Shown here in pieces: positions 1-10,358 of a DNA stretch of 64,000 nt. Location of the stretch: contig NZ_SCOH01000006.1 of assembly GCF_005503445.1 (NCBI RefSeq), positions 62,001 through 126,000 on the forward strand, read 5' to 3'. The notes beneath the pieces were generated by a model. It saw only the letters and a program-made list of their open reading frames with translations, was not told the DNA's origin and ran no database searches. This DNA comes from Chitinivorax sp. B (GTDB taxonomy: Bacteria > Pseudomonadota > Gammaproteobacteria > Burkholderiales > SCOH01). A program made the position numbers and the translations under genes. Each line of letters starts with the position of its first letter. Position 1 is the stretch's first letter.

Positions 1-3000
1 AGATATCCACCAACTGCGGATAATGGGATTGCAATTGATCCAATGCTGGTTGACGCAATGTCGCCAGCGGGAAATCAGATGGCGTGTATTGTGGAACCGT
101 CAATGCCTGACAATGTGCCACCAGCTCAGTCAGGTGACGCTGGAAAGCCTCTGCCAACGCCCGGATGGTGGCCTCGCGATGGCAGGTTTCGCTATAAGTC
201 CACTCCACGGTCAAACTATCACCATAGACATAGGCATCCACCTCCAGCAGATAGGCACGATGATTCTCCGCGCTTTGCCGGCTACCTGTGGACACAGTCG
301 ACACACCCAGCAGTGGCGCCCGTTGGAAACTTTGCTCGAAACGCCCCAGATAGTTGAAACAGAGTTCACCTGTCGCCTTGTCCGACAGTGTCGCCGCCGG
401 GCCCTGCGTCAACAGCCCGAACGCAGCATCCCGCTGTGCTAACTGACGTACCGCTTCTTTGACACCCTTGATCAGATGACTGGCGTCCAATGCGCCATCC
501 AGGTTCAACACCACCGGATACAACGTAGTGAACCAGCCTAAGGTGCGGCTGACATCTGGTGCATCGAGCCAACCATCCCGGCCGTGGCCTTCCAGGTCGA
601 CCCGCAGTTCGCCATCGCCCAGCCATCCTTGCAGCGCTGCAGCCAGTGCAGCCAGCAGCAGATCGGCGGCATTGGCATGATAAGTGGCCGGCACGGCGCC
701 CAGCAGGGCCTGTGTCAGACCGGCATTCAACGACAGCACATGTTTGCGCGAGGTGGCCACCGTATGACGATCGGTTTCACCCGTCAGATCTCGTGGCAGG
801 CGCAGCATCGGGCGGGCCAGGTAGTCATGCCAGAACTGGTGTTGCGCTGGCCAATCCGCCGCTTGCGGTCTGCTTGTCAGGTACTGTGCCCAGCGCTGGA
901 ACGACGCCGTGCGGGCCGGCAATGCCGGCTGACGCCCGTCACGTAACGCCACATAGGCATCCAGCAGATCATCCAGCAGAATGCGCCAGGACACGCCATC
1001 GATCACCAGATGGTGAACCACCACCATCAGCAACGCCTTGTGATCGTCGTAAAGATACAGCGCTTTCAACATCGGCCCACTGGCAATATTCAACTCACGC
1101 TGGCATTGCGCCAGCGTCTGCCGCAAATAACCAGACTGTGTATCCGCCAACGGCAGCCGGCAACGCTGCAGGCGGAAGGCAGCGGCTTCACCGCTGATCT
1201 CGCCCTGCCATTGGCCATCCACCCGTCTTTGGTAACGGGTACGCAGCCCCTCGTGATGCTGCAAGACTGCGGCAAATGCCCCTTCCAATGCAGGTAGATC
1301 CACAGCTGGGTCAAGGTCAAACAGATAAGACTGATTGAAATGGTGTGGATTGGCCTGATTGTGCTGGAAGAACCAATGCTGGATTGGCGTCAGCGGCACG
1401 TGGCCTTGTGCCGGTAACTCGACAGCGCCTGCTGACGGGCTGTCGTCCAGCACACTGGCCAGTTCTGCAATGGTCTGATAGTCGAACATCATGCGCGGAT
1501 TCAAGTTGAACCCCGCCTGACGGGCCTTGAACACGATCTGCAGGCTGAGAATGGAGTCGCCACCCAGCTCGAAGAAATTGTCGTGAATGCCGACCGGGCT
1601 CCGCTGCAGTACGGTTTGCCAGATGTCCACCAGCACCTGTTCCACCGCACTGCTGGCCGCGACCTGCGGCACTTGCGACACGGCGGGCTCGATACGGGCC
1701 AATGCATCGCGGTCGATCTTGCCGTTGGCAGTCAGCGGCATCATGGGCAACACGACGATGTCGGACGGCACCATATAGGCCGGCAAATGGCTGGCCAAAT
1801 GCGCGCGGATCGGGGCGGTATCGGTGATGCCGCCTGCCAACACCGTATAGGCCACCAAATGCTTGCGGCCATGACGGGCCTGGATCAACGCGGCGGCCGC
1901 TTCCACCAGCGGGTGGCTGCACAGGGCGGCATCGATCTCGCCCAATTCGATACGGAACCCACGCAGCTTGATCTGGTGATCCTTGCGCCCCAGAAAGTGC
2001 AGGTTGCCGTCCGGCGCATACCGCACCAGGTCGCCCGTCTTGTAAAGCCGTGCCGATGTATCGTTGCTGAACGGGTGACGGATGAAGCGTTCGGCAGTCA
2101 GATCCGGCCGGTTCAGATAGCCACGGGCAAGACCCGCCCCACCGATATACAACTCACCCACCGCACCGACCGGCACCGGCTGCAACGCCTCATCCAGCAC
2201 ATACAGCTGCGTGTTGCGAATCGGCCTGCCGATCGGCACCGCCCCTGTCATGGTGCAATCGCCAGCAGCCACATCATAGATGCAGCAGCCCACGGTGGCC
2301 TCGGTCGGGCCGTATTCATTGATCACCCGCACTGCGGGGGCGTGGTCGCGCCAGAAACGCAGCGCGTTGGCATGCAATGCCTCGCCGCCAAGTACCAATA
2401 CGGCGGTATGGCTGGCAGCTTGCGTCGGCAGGGTTTTGCTGAGCAACTCCACATGAGCTGGCGTAATCTTGGCCAGCGTCAGTGCGGCTTGCTCGCTCCA
2501 CACTGCACCCAACTGCTCGATCTCGTTGTCTTCCGGCACGATGAACAGCTGCTTGCCCGTGATCAGCGGCACATACAGGCTGGTGATGGTGGCATCGAAG
2601 GCAATCGAGGAATGCATTGGGTTGCCAATGCCTTCGGGCCGGTCGTAACACGCCACAGCGTGTGCCAGATAGTTGGTCAGGCCGCGATGCGACATCATCA
2701 CACCTTTGGGCTGCCCGGTCGAGCCAGAGGTGTAGATCACATAAGCCAGATCCTGCTGCGACACCGGCAGATCCAGATTATTGTCGGCCTCGTCCATCAG
2801 CTGGCTCTCCAGCTGATCCAACGACCAGGTCCGGCTATTGATGGCTGGCAAGGTGTCCAGCAACGCATCCTGCGTCAATACAATCGCCGCGGCAGAGTCG
2901 GCCAGCATGAAGGCAATGCGCTGGGCCGGGTAACCGGCATCGATCGGCAGGTAGGCCGCACCGGTTTTCAGCACCGCCAGGATCGCCACCACCAGTTGAT

Positions 3001-6000
3001 CCGACCGCTTCAGGAACAGGCCCACCAGACTATCCGTACCTATGCCCGCTGCACGCAGTTGCCGCGCCAAACGGTTGGCACGCTGATTCAGCTGACGATA
3101 GCTGAGGCGCTGGCCATTGAAATGGCAGGCAATGGCATCCGGTGAGTGCCGCACCTGCGCTTCAAATTGTTGATGAGCACACCACGCCGGGATGGGTGCA
3201 GCGGTATTGTTCCAATCCTGCAAAATCAGTTGCTGCTCGGCGGCCGATAGCATCGGCAACTCGCCAACCGGCAGATCTGGTGCGCTGACCATGGCCTGCA
3301 ACAAGCGTTGGAAGTGATCCGCCAGACGTTGAATGGTGGCCGGCAGGAACAAGCTGGCACGGTATTCGAACTTGCAGGTGAAGCCGTGCCCGCCTTCGTC
3401 AATAAACAAGGTCAGATCGAACTTGGCATCCTGCGTATCCACATTGGCATTGACGACCTGCAATGCCGTTGTGTCCGAGGCTGATGCGCGATGACCGGTA
3501 AACGCCAGCATTACCTGGAACAGGGATTCGGTAGCGCGGTCACGGGTGGTGTCCACAGCATCCACCACCTTGTCGAATGGCACTTCTTTATTCACCAAAG
3601 CGGCCTGAGTGCGGTCACGCACGGCTGTCAGCATGGCGTGTACCGATTGGCTGGCCACCACCTCGCCACGCAAGGCCAAAGTGTTCAGGAACAACCCGAC
3701 CGTATGCTCCAGCTGCGGTAGCGGCCTGACCGACACGGGCACACCGATGGTAATGTCGCGCTCGCCGCTATAGCGATGCAACAGCACCTGCAATGCCATC
3801 AGCAGCACATTGAACGGCGTGGTGGCGCAATGTTTGGCCAGTTGGCGAATGGCCTGGGTGGTATCAGCATCGATCTGCAACGGTTTGCAACCGGCGCGGG
3901 ACGAAGCCTGGGCATCGCGCGGAAAATCAGTTGGCAGGGTCAGTACCGGTGGCAAGGTCGCAAATACGGATTGCCAGTAGGCCAGCTGCGGCTGCCACTG
4001 AGCCTGACGGTGCAGCGAACGATCCCAGCGGGCAAAGCCTGCATAACTGATCGGCGACGGCGGCAGATTGGGTTCCTGCCCTGCCTGCAATGCTTGATAA
4101 ATGATCACCAGCTCATCATCCAGCAATGCCAGTGAGGCTTCATCCAGCAGCAAGTGATGCGCCGTCAGGACCAATGCGCACTGACTGGGACTGGCAGTCA
4201 GGACCCGCAACCGATACAACGGTTGATCGACCAGCTCGAACGGCTTGGCGGCATCTGCCTGGGCGACTTCCTGCACTGCAGCCTGCCAACTGGCTTCGCT
4301 CAAGCCACCCAGGGTTTCGATCTGGTATCGGGCTGGCTCGCAGACCCCATGCTGGCTGACCAGCCCCCCATTGATCTGCAGGCGGGTATTGAATACCGCA
4401 TGCCGGCTGAACAGTCGATCCAGGCTGCGGCACAACAGCCCCAGATTGATCTTGCCATGCAAGTACTTGATGGTGCAGATGGTATAGGCCGCGGCGGCTG
4501 GTGACAGTTGTTCGATGAACCACATGCGCTGTTGGGCGAAGCTTAATGGTGCCGGGCCTACGGCAGTCAGCAATGGGTCCAGCGTGCTGTGGCCTGCCAT
4601 CGGGCGGGCCCGTTCAGCCAGTGCGGCCACGGTTTTCTGTTCGAACACATCCCGCACTGTCAAGGCCAGTTGGTGTTCGCTGGCCAACAACGCCACGGCT
4701 TTGGCTGCCAACAGCGAATGACCGCCCAGATCGAAGAAGGATGCATCCCGGCTTACGCCATCCCGACGCAGCAAGCTGCACCAGACAGCCGCAATCGCCT
4801 GCTCCACCTCACCTTGCGGGGGAGCTTTGTCCTGTGTCGTCTGCCCGTCACGACTCGGGCTGGGGAACAGCTTCCGGTCGACCTTGTTGTTGGGCAAGCG
4901 TGGAAATACCGTCATCGGCACCAATACGGCCGGCACCATGAAAGCCGGCAGGCTGGCGCGAACGTGATCCAGTATTGCCGCCACATCCACCGGCACGCCG
5001 GGTTCGACCAGCAGGTAACCGACGATGGCGCCGCCTTCCTGGTAGTCAGCCCGGACCATCGCAACAGCATCGATCACCTGGGGATGGCTACGCAATACCG
5101 TTTCGATTTCACCCAATTCGACACGGAAGCCACGCAGTTTCACCTGTTGGTCAATGCGGCCGAGATAATCGATATTGCCATCCGGCAGCCAACGTGCCAG
5201 ATCGCCAGTCCGGTACAAGCGGCTGGTGCCACTGGCATCCAGCGGGTTGACGATGAACCGTTCTGCGGTCAGATCGGGGCGTTGGTGGTAACCCACTGCC
5301 AACCCGATCCCACCGATATACAGCTCGCCCGCCACGCCGATCGGCACCGGCTGCAGCTGTTCATCCAGCAGATGAATCTGGGTGTTGTGTAACGGTTGGC
5401 CGATGTGAATGCGCGATGCATCCGACGGCAGAATGGCGTTGGTGGCGCTGACGGTGGCCTCGGTCGGGCCATAGGAATTGACGAAGCGTCGGCCCACACT
5501 CCATTTTTGCAACAGATCCAGCCCGCACGCCTCTCCCGCCACGATCAACACAGCCAGATCGGGCAACGAGTCCTCCGGTAATGCTGCCAGTGCGGATGCT
5601 GGCAACGTGACATGCGTGACACGGAACCGTTTCAATTGCGCCAGCAGATCCGGGCCGGGCAGCAGGCTCATGGCCGGTGCCATCACCAGTGCGCTGCCGG
5701 CGCACAGTGTCATGACGATTTCCCAGATCGACGTGTCGAAACTGAACGAGGCAAATTGCAGCACGCGGCTACCCGCCCCCATTCCCAACAGATCGATTTC
5801 AGCCTCGGCCAGATTGCACACACCGCGATGACGAATCAGCACCCCCTTGGGGCGGCCCGTGGAACCGGAGGTATAAATGATGTAGGCAATGTCGTCTGCC
5901 GTGACCGAGACAGCCGGTGAATCGATCGGCCAAGCGGCAATGGCAGCCGCATCCCGATCGACATACAGCTTGCTGACGGCGGTATCCTGATAGACCTCGG

Positions 6001-9000
6001 CAAATTGCGACTGGGTCAACAACAAGTGCAGGCCAGCGTCTTCCATCATGAAACGGCGGCGTTCCAGTGGGTAGTCAGGATCGACTGGCACGTAGATGCC
6101 CCCCGCCTTCAGAATGGCCAGGAACCCCACCACCAGCTCAATCGAACGCTGGATACTGATCCCGACAGTCACGCCAGGCTTGACACCCAAACTGACCAAA
6201 TGATGTGCCAACTGGTTGGCGCGTTCGTCCAACTCACGATAATTCACCACCTGATCTTCAAACATCACCGCGATGGCATCGGGGGTGCGCGCTGCTTGCT
6301 GCTCGATCAATTGATGTATGCCGCAGTCGTCGCTGAACGGGATGGCAGTATCGTTCCAGCCAGCCAGTAGCGTCTGTTCAGAGGGAGACACCAGGGGCAA
6401 TGTCGCCAGATCCTGCTCTGGCATGGCCACCAGCGCGGCGACAAAGTATTCGAAATTGGCTGCCATGCGGTGCAGCGTGTCGGCATCGAAACGATCGGCG
6501 GCATATTCCCACACACCTTGCAATTGGATGCCGTCGTCCCACATTTCCAACGTCAGGTCATATTTGGCGGTACCGATATCCAGCTGCTCCGGTGCGGACA
6601 GGCTGACCGGGCCGATCCGGCTGGCTGCCGGCAACGCGCCTTGATAGGCAAACATGACCTGAAACAATGGCGATACACCCAGGCTGCGTGGTGGGTTCAG
6701 CAATTCCACCAATGTATCGAACGGCATGGTCTGATGACGCAGGGCGTCCAGTGTGGTCTGGCGTACCTGGCCCAGCAGCTGCAGGAAATGGCTACCCGGC
6801 GAAACTTGATTGCGGATCACCAGGATATTGACGAAAAATCCGACCAGTTCTGCCAAGGCAGGATGCTGACGATTGGCCACGGGCGTACCGATCAGCACGT
6901 CACGCTGTTGCGTATAACGTTGCAGGAAAGCCGTCAAGGCAGCCAGCAACGTCATATACAACGTCACGCCGTGCCGGTTGGCCAAGCTCGCCAACGAGCG
7001 ACTCAAATCGGCAGGCAGGCAGAATGCAAATCGCGCACCACGCTGGCTGGGGGTGGGCGATGGTTCGTGATCATAAGGCAGTTGCGCCACCGGCAATTGA
7101 CCGCGCAGTTGCTGCTGCCAGTATTGCCGGGCCTGTACCAGCGCCGGGCTGGCTGACTGGGCTGCTTGCCAGTCGGCCACATCCAGCAACGTCAGCGGTT
7201 CTGCCGATTGCTCGGTCGGCTGCCCCTCCAAAGCCTGACTATAGGCGGCTTGCAACTCAGACCACAGCTGGTTGAACGACCATGCATCGCCCGCAATGTG
7301 GTGCAGGCATATACCCAGCCAATGGGTTGCCGGACCGGTATTGATTACCGTCACCCGCAGCAGCTCACCCTGTGCCAGGTCAAATGGCTGGCGCGCTGCA
7401 TCCAGCAAGGTGGCCTGAGCAGCGGACTCATCCGGCCGTTGTTGATGCTGAATTACCAACCCGGTTGCGGGCAGGATCGCTGCCTGTACCTCACCCTGTG
7501 CCAGCCAGAAGCGGGTACGCAGGGCCGCGTGTCGTGCCACCAGCCCATCCATGGCCTGCTGCAACGCGGTCAGTGCCAGTGGGCCTTGCCACTGGGCGAC
7601 ATAGGCCATGTTGTAGACAATGCTGTCCGGCTGCAGATGCTGATGGAAGAAGATACGTTGTTGATCCTGAGTGGGCTTGCCATGATGACGGCCACTGGCC
7701 ACCCATGTTAGGTTGGCATCAGCCTGATGGGTCGCCAGGTATTGATCCAGTGCCGACAAAGTGGGTGCCTGGAAGAAATCGGCAAATGGGATGGCGACCC
7801 CGGTTTGTGCCTGGATTTGCGCCAACATGCGAATCGCCAGTAATGATGTACCACCCAGCTCGAAAAAACCGTCCTGCAGTCCCATCGCATCCACCGCCAG
7901 TACCTGCTGCCAGATACCTGCCAGCAGACATTGTGACAAAGTGGTCGGCGCCTCGTGTCCAGCCGTGCTGGCGCGCAGGTTCAGCCCGGGCTGCAGCGCC
8001 TTGCGGTCGATCTTGCCATTGGGCAACATCGGAAAACTGTCCACCTGGCGGAAATGACCAGGAATGGCCGCCGGTATCAGATACTGGGCCAGAAATGCCT
8101 GCCAGCCATCGCGATCCAGCATGGCGGCCGCTGGCTTGAGCTTCAGGTAGGCGACCAGCACGGTCTGCCCTGCCCCACCCTTGACAGCTTGGACAATGGC
8201 TTGCTGCACATGGTTGTGACGCTCTAGCAGGCTTTCGATCTCACCTGGTTCAATGCGTTGGCCATCGATCTTGATCTGGAAGTCCTTGCGACCGATCAGC
8301 TCCAGGTTACCGTCAGCCAACCGCCTGCCGATGTCACCTGTGCGATAGAGCTTTACCCCGGCCAATTTACCTCGGCCGTTGAAAAAGCGCGCCTTGTCCG
8401 CGGCCTCAGCCTGCAGATAACCGGCTGACATATATGGGGTTGCAATCAATACCTCGCCTGCGCTGTCATCAGTCAGCGGCTGGTCGTATGCATCCACCAC
8501 ATAAGCGGTGGCAGCGTCGATCGGACGGCCGACTGGTACCACAGTACGATGACGATCCGCCTCCGTCACGGCATGGCATAGTTTGGCCAACGTGGTTTCG
8601 GTCGGACCATATAGGTTCACCAAGCGTGCTTCCGGCAGATCCAGTGCATAGAATTTGTCGACCAGTGAGCCTTTCAGCATTTCACCGGCCAATGCACCTA
8701 CCCGCAGGCTACGCAGCTGTTGGGCAGCGGTTGGCTGTTCCAGCAGAATCTGGAACAGCGACGGAATCATATGGGTAATGCTGATGCGCTGGCTGTCAAA
8801 CCAGGCCAGCAACGCAGCCGGCGTATAGACCAGATCGCGGCTGGGTGGCAGACATAGCGTGGCGCCATTAAGCAACGGCAACAACAGATCACGCAGGAAT
8901 GGGTCGAACATCTGGGCGGTCAGCATGCTGACGCGGTCGGCCAGGGTGACCTGAAGCGCCTTGCTTTCCCAGCGGATGAACTGCAACAGGCTGTCGGTAC

Positions 9001-9496
9001 GGCCCAATACGCCTTTCGGGGTACCGGTCGAGCCGGACGTGAAGTACAGGTAGGCATGCTCCGCCGCAGGCCAGCGTGTGGTCCAATCTGGGCAGGCTGA
9101 CGATGCGCCCAGTTCGTCCAGTAACAGTACCGGCGGGCGCGGAGCATCCGCCAATGCGGCATCGAGCAAGCTCAGCCAGCGCCGCTCGGTCACGATCAAG
9201 CCCATGTCGATCTGTGACAATAGCGCCATCAGTCGACTGACGGGCACGGCCGGGTCAACCGGCACGAACACCCGGCCAGCACCGAAGATGCCCAGTGCGC
9301 TTTGCACCAGCCCCAACTGCTGCGGTAGCAGCGTTACCACCATCCGGCCCTGGCCGGCTTGCTCCACAATCGCCTGTTGCACACGGGCCACATCCTGCAG
9401 CAACGCCCGATAGCTCACCTGAATGCCGTCACCTTCGATTGCAATTTGATCTGGATAACGTGCTGCAATGTGACTGAATTCAAGCAATATATTCAT
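1..9496 (-). CDS. Non-ribosomal peptide synthetase A-T-C-A-T-C-A-T-E (partial, C-terminus off window)
   Basis: The minus-strand frame is open from an ATG at 9496 to the window edge (about 3165 residues, no stop). Domains by residue: A1 1-495 (YFTSGSTGTPKG near 152, NLYGPTETT near 295, NGK near 493); T1 with LGGTSL near 551; C2 600-1030 with HHIAGD near 733; A2 1040-1540; T2 with LGGHSL near 1593; C3 with HHLLLDE near 1782; A3 2085-2600; T3 with LGGDSI near 2648; then an epimerisation domain (NPHHFNQS opening, HHLVIDGVSW near 2830, RTLGWFT, FNYLG). My hand-read ten-residue codes are A1 DPRHAALLAK (not assigned), A2 DTWTIASVSK (close to the GrsA Phe code) and A3 DATKVGEVGK (close to Asn codes), so D-Asn is the likely third residue. 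There is no leading C domain, so A1 starts the chain. More modules probably follow to the left. The operon context is zeamine/fabclavine-like. The upstream SD is weak. Confidence 0.95.
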   Translation of the reverse strand, partial: MNILLEFSHIAARYPDQIAIEGDGIQVSYRALLQDVARVQQAIVEQAGQGRMVVTLLPQQLGLVQSALGIFGAGRVFVPVDPAVPVSRLMALLSQIDMGLIVTERRWLSLLDAALADAPRPPVLLLDELGASSACPDWTTRWPAAEHAYLYFTSGSTGTPKGVLGRTDSLLQFIRWESKALQVTLADRVSMLTAQMFDPFLRDLLLPLLNGATLCLPPSRDLVYTPAALLAWFDSQRISITHMIPSLFQILLEQPTAAQQLRSLRVGALAGEMLKGSLVDKFYALDLPEARLVNLYGPTETTLAKLCHAVTEADRHRTVVPVGRPIDAATAYVVDAYDQPLTDDSAGEVLIATPYMSAGYLQAEAADKARFFNGRGKLAGVKLYRTGDIGRRLADGNLELIGRKDFQIKIDGQRIEPGEIESLLERHNHVQQAIVQAVKGGAGQTVLVAYLKLKPAAAMLDRDGWQAFLAQYLIPAAIPGHFRQVDSFPMLPNGKIDRKALQPGLNLRASTAGHEAPTTLSQCLLAGIWQQVLAVDAMGLQDGFFELGGTSLLAIRMLAQIQAQTGVAIPFADFFQAPTLSALDQYLATHQADANLTWVASGRHHGKPTQDQQRIFFHQHLQPDSIVYNMAYVAQWQGPLALTALQQAMDGLVARHAALRTRFWLAQGEVQAAILPATGLVIQHQQRPDESAAQATLLDAARQPFDLAQGELLRVTVINTGPATHWLGICLHHIAGDAWSFNQLWSELQAAYSQALEGQPTEQSAEPLTLLDVADWQAAQSASPALVQARQYWQQQLRGQLPVAQLPYDHEPSPTPSQRGARFAFCLPADLSRSLASLANRHGVTLYMTLLAALTAFLQRYTQQRDVLIGTPVANRQHPALAELVGFFVNILVIRNQVSPGSHFLQLLGQVRQTTLDALRHQTMPFDTLVELLNPPRSLGVSPLFQVMFAYQGALPAASRIGPVSLSAPEQLDIGTAKYDLTLEMWDDGIQLQGVWEYAADRFDADTLHRMAANFEYFVAALVAMPEQDLATLPLVSPSEQTLLAGWNDTAIPFSDDCGIHQLIEQQAARTPDAIAVMFEDQVVNYRELDERANQLAHHLVSLGVKPGVTVGISIQRSIELVVGFLAILKAGGIYVPVDPDYPLERRRFMMEDAGLHLLLTQSQFAEVYQDTAVSKLYVDRDAAAIAAWPIDSPAVSVTADDIAYIIYTSGSTGRPKGVLIRHRGVCNLAEAEIDLLGMGAGSRVLQFASFSFDTSIWEIVMTLCAGSALVMAPAMSLLPGPDLLAQLKRFRVTHVTLPASALAALPEDSLPDLAVLIVAGEACGLDLLQKWSVGRRFVNSYGPTEATVSATNAILPSDASRIHIGQPLHNTQIHLLDEQLQPVPIGVAGELYIGGIGLAVGYHQRPDLTAERFIVNPLDASGTSRLYRTGDLARWLPDGNIDYLGRIDQQVKLRGFRVELGEIETVLRSHPQVIDAVAMVRADYQEGGAIVGYLLVEPGVPVDVAAILDHVRASLPAFMVPAVLVPMTVFPRLPNNKVDRKLFPSPSRDGQTTQDKAPPQGEVEQAIAAVWCSLLRRDGVSRDASFFDLGGHSLLAAKAVALLASEHQLALTVRDVFEQKTVAALAERARPMAGHSTLDPLLTAVGPAPLSFAQQRMWFIEQLSPAAAAYTICTIKYLHGKINLGLLCRSLDRLFSRHAVFNTRLQINGGLVSQHGVCEPARYQIETLGGLSEASWQAAVQEVAQADAAKPFELVDQPLYRLRVLTASPSQCALVLTAHHLLLDEASLALLDDELVIIYQALQAGQEPNLPPSPISYAGFARWDRSLHRQAQWQPQLAYWQSVFATLPPVLTLPTDFPRDAQASSRAGCKPLQIDADTTQAIRQLAKHCATTPFNVLLMALQVLLHRYSGERDITIGVPVSVRPLPQLEHTVGLFLNTLALRGEVVASQSVHAMLTAVRDRTQAALVNKEVPFDKVVDAVDTTRDRATESLFQVMLAFTGHRASASDTTALQVVNANVDTQDAKFDLTLFIDEGGHGFTCKFEYRASLFLPATIQRLADHFQRLLQAMVSAPDLPVGELPMLSAAEQQLILQDWNNTAAPIPAWCAHQQFEAQVRHSPDAIACHFNGQRLSYRQLNQRANRLARQLRAAGIGTDSLVGLFLKRSDQLVVAILAVLKTGAAYLPIDAGYPAQRIAFMLADSAAAIVLTQDALLDTLPAINSRTWSLDQLESQLMDEADNNLDLPVSQQDLAYVIYTSGSTGQPKGVMMSHRGLTNYLAHAVACYDRPEGIGNPMHSSIAFDATITSLYVPLITGKQLFIVPEDNEIEQLGAVWSEQAALTLAKITPAHVELLSKTLPTQAASHTAVLVLGGEALHANALRFWRDHAPAVRVINEYGPTEATVGCCIYDVAAGDCTMTGAVPIGRPIRNTQLYVLDEALQPVPVGAVGELYIGGAGLARGYLNRPDLTAERFIRHPFSNDTSARLYKTGDLVRYAPDGNLHFLGRKDHQIKLRGFRIELGEIDAALCSHPLVEAAAALIQARHGRKHLVAYTVLAGGITDTAPIRAHLASHLPAYMVPSDIVVLPMMPLTANGKIDRDALARIEPAVSQVPQVAASSAVEQVLVDIWQTVLQRSPVGIHDNFFELGGDSILSLQIVFKARQAGFNLNPRMMFDYQTIAELASVLDDSPSAGAVELPAQGHVPLTPIQHWFFQHNQANPHHFNQSYLFDLDPAVDLPALEGAFAAVLQHHEGLRTRYQRRVDGQWQGEISGEAAAFRLQRCRLPLADTQSGYLRQTLAQCQRELNIASGPMLKALYLYDDHKALLMVVVHHLVIDGVSWRILLDDLLDAYVALRDGRQPALPARTASFQRWAQYLTSRPQAADWPAQHQFWHDYLARPMLRLPRDLTGETDRHTVATSRKHVLSLNAGLTQALLGAVPATYHANAADLLLAALAAALQGWLGDGELRVDLEGHGRDGWLDAPDVSRTLGWFTTLYPVVLNLDGALDASHLIKGVKEAVRQLAQRDAAFGLLTQGPAATLSDKATGELCFNYLGRFEQSFQRAPLLGVSTVSTGSRQSAENHRAYLLEVDAYVYGDSLTVEWTYSETCHREATIRALAEAFQRHLTELVAHCQALTVPQYTPSDFPLATLRQPALDQLQSHYPQLVDI

Positions 9497-9575
9497 TCCG
9501 CACTTTCAAGAAAATTGGCCCAACCGGCCGGCAACGTCAGGTCACCGGCTTGACACATTCCTGCGTGATATCAAC

Positions 9576-10358
9576 TCAAACGCACAGCTCGTAGCGATCT
9601 GCATCCTTCAGGAACGGGAACTGCGTACGCACCTCGTCTAGCAAAGCACGGGACAGGGTTTCGGTGTGAATACGCTCCTGGTTGCGTTCGTGGAATAACA
9701 CCTCGCCCAACGGGTCGATCACCATCGAATCGCCGCTGTAACGGATACCGTTGCCATCGGTGCCAACGCGATTCACGCCCACCACATAGCTCTGGTTTTC
9801 GATGGCACGGGCAGGCAACAGTGCCTGCCAGTGACGTGCACGGCGCTCCGGCCAGCTGGCGATGTACAGCGCCAGGTCATACTTGGCCTGCAGATTGCGC
9901 GACCACACGGGGAAGCGCAGGTCGTAACAAATGAAGGTGGCAATGCGCCAGCCGTTCAACTCCACGATCAATGGCTCGCTGCCGGGGGTGTAGTGATCAT
10001 GCTCGCCAGCAAACGAGAACAAATGCTTCTTGTCATAAGTCCGCAGGCTGCCATCGGGCTTGGCCCAGATCAGGCGGTTGAAATACCGGCCATCCTCTTC
10101 AATGGCCACGCTGCCAACCACATCGGCTTGTTTGGCTTGTGCGGTTTCGCGCAACCACGCCACCGCCTTGCCATCCATGGTTTCGGCAATACCCGTCGGG
10201 CGCATGCTGAAGCCGGTGGTGAACATCTCTGGCAGTACAATCAACTGCGAGCCCTGGACAGCGTGCAGTTGTTCACTCATCCGACCCAGGTTGTCGTCAA
10301 TGGCTTCCCAGGCGATGTCGGTCTGGGCCAAGGTCAGCGTCAAATCGTGTTGTTGCAT
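9576..10358 (-). CDS. Omega-amidase/nitrilase-superfamily hydrolase (YafV-like)
   Basis: A carbon-nitrogen hydrolase of about 260 residues. The catalytic triad is visible: Glu in VLPEMFTTGFS, Lys in YDKKHLFSF and Cys in FICYDLRFPVWSRNL. The last motif and the RAIENQSYVVGVNRVGTDG stretch closely resemble E. coli YafV-type omega-amidases, which hydrolyse omega-amides of short dicarboxylic acids. Zeamine and fabclavine clusters also carry a hydrolase of this fold between the thioester reductase and the NRPS (recalled, not checked), so a role in trimming or releasing an amide intermediate is possible. The ATG at 10358 is preferred over an upstream TTG at 10373. The start lies inside the end of the upstream gene (19-base overlap), suggesting translational coupling. 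Confidence 0.9.
   Translation of the reverse strand: MQQHDLTLTLAQTDIAWEAIDDNLGRMSEQLHAVQGSQLIVLPEMFTTGFSMRPTGIAETMDGKAVAWLRETAQAKQADVVGSVAIEEDGRYFNRLIWAKPDGSLRTYDKKHLFSFAGEHDHYTPGSEPLIVELNGWRIATFICYDLRFPVWSRNLQAKYDLALYIASWPERRARHWQALLPARAIENQSYVVGVNRVGTDGNGIRYSGDSMVIDPLGEVLFHERNQERIHTETLSRALLDEVRTQFPFLKDADRYELCV

Noticed and set aside
1583-3145. A 520-codon open frame on the plus strand
   Set aside because: It is the antisense of the NRPS third module; its low-complexity His/Gln/Arg-rich product shows no family and the real domains read on the minus strand.
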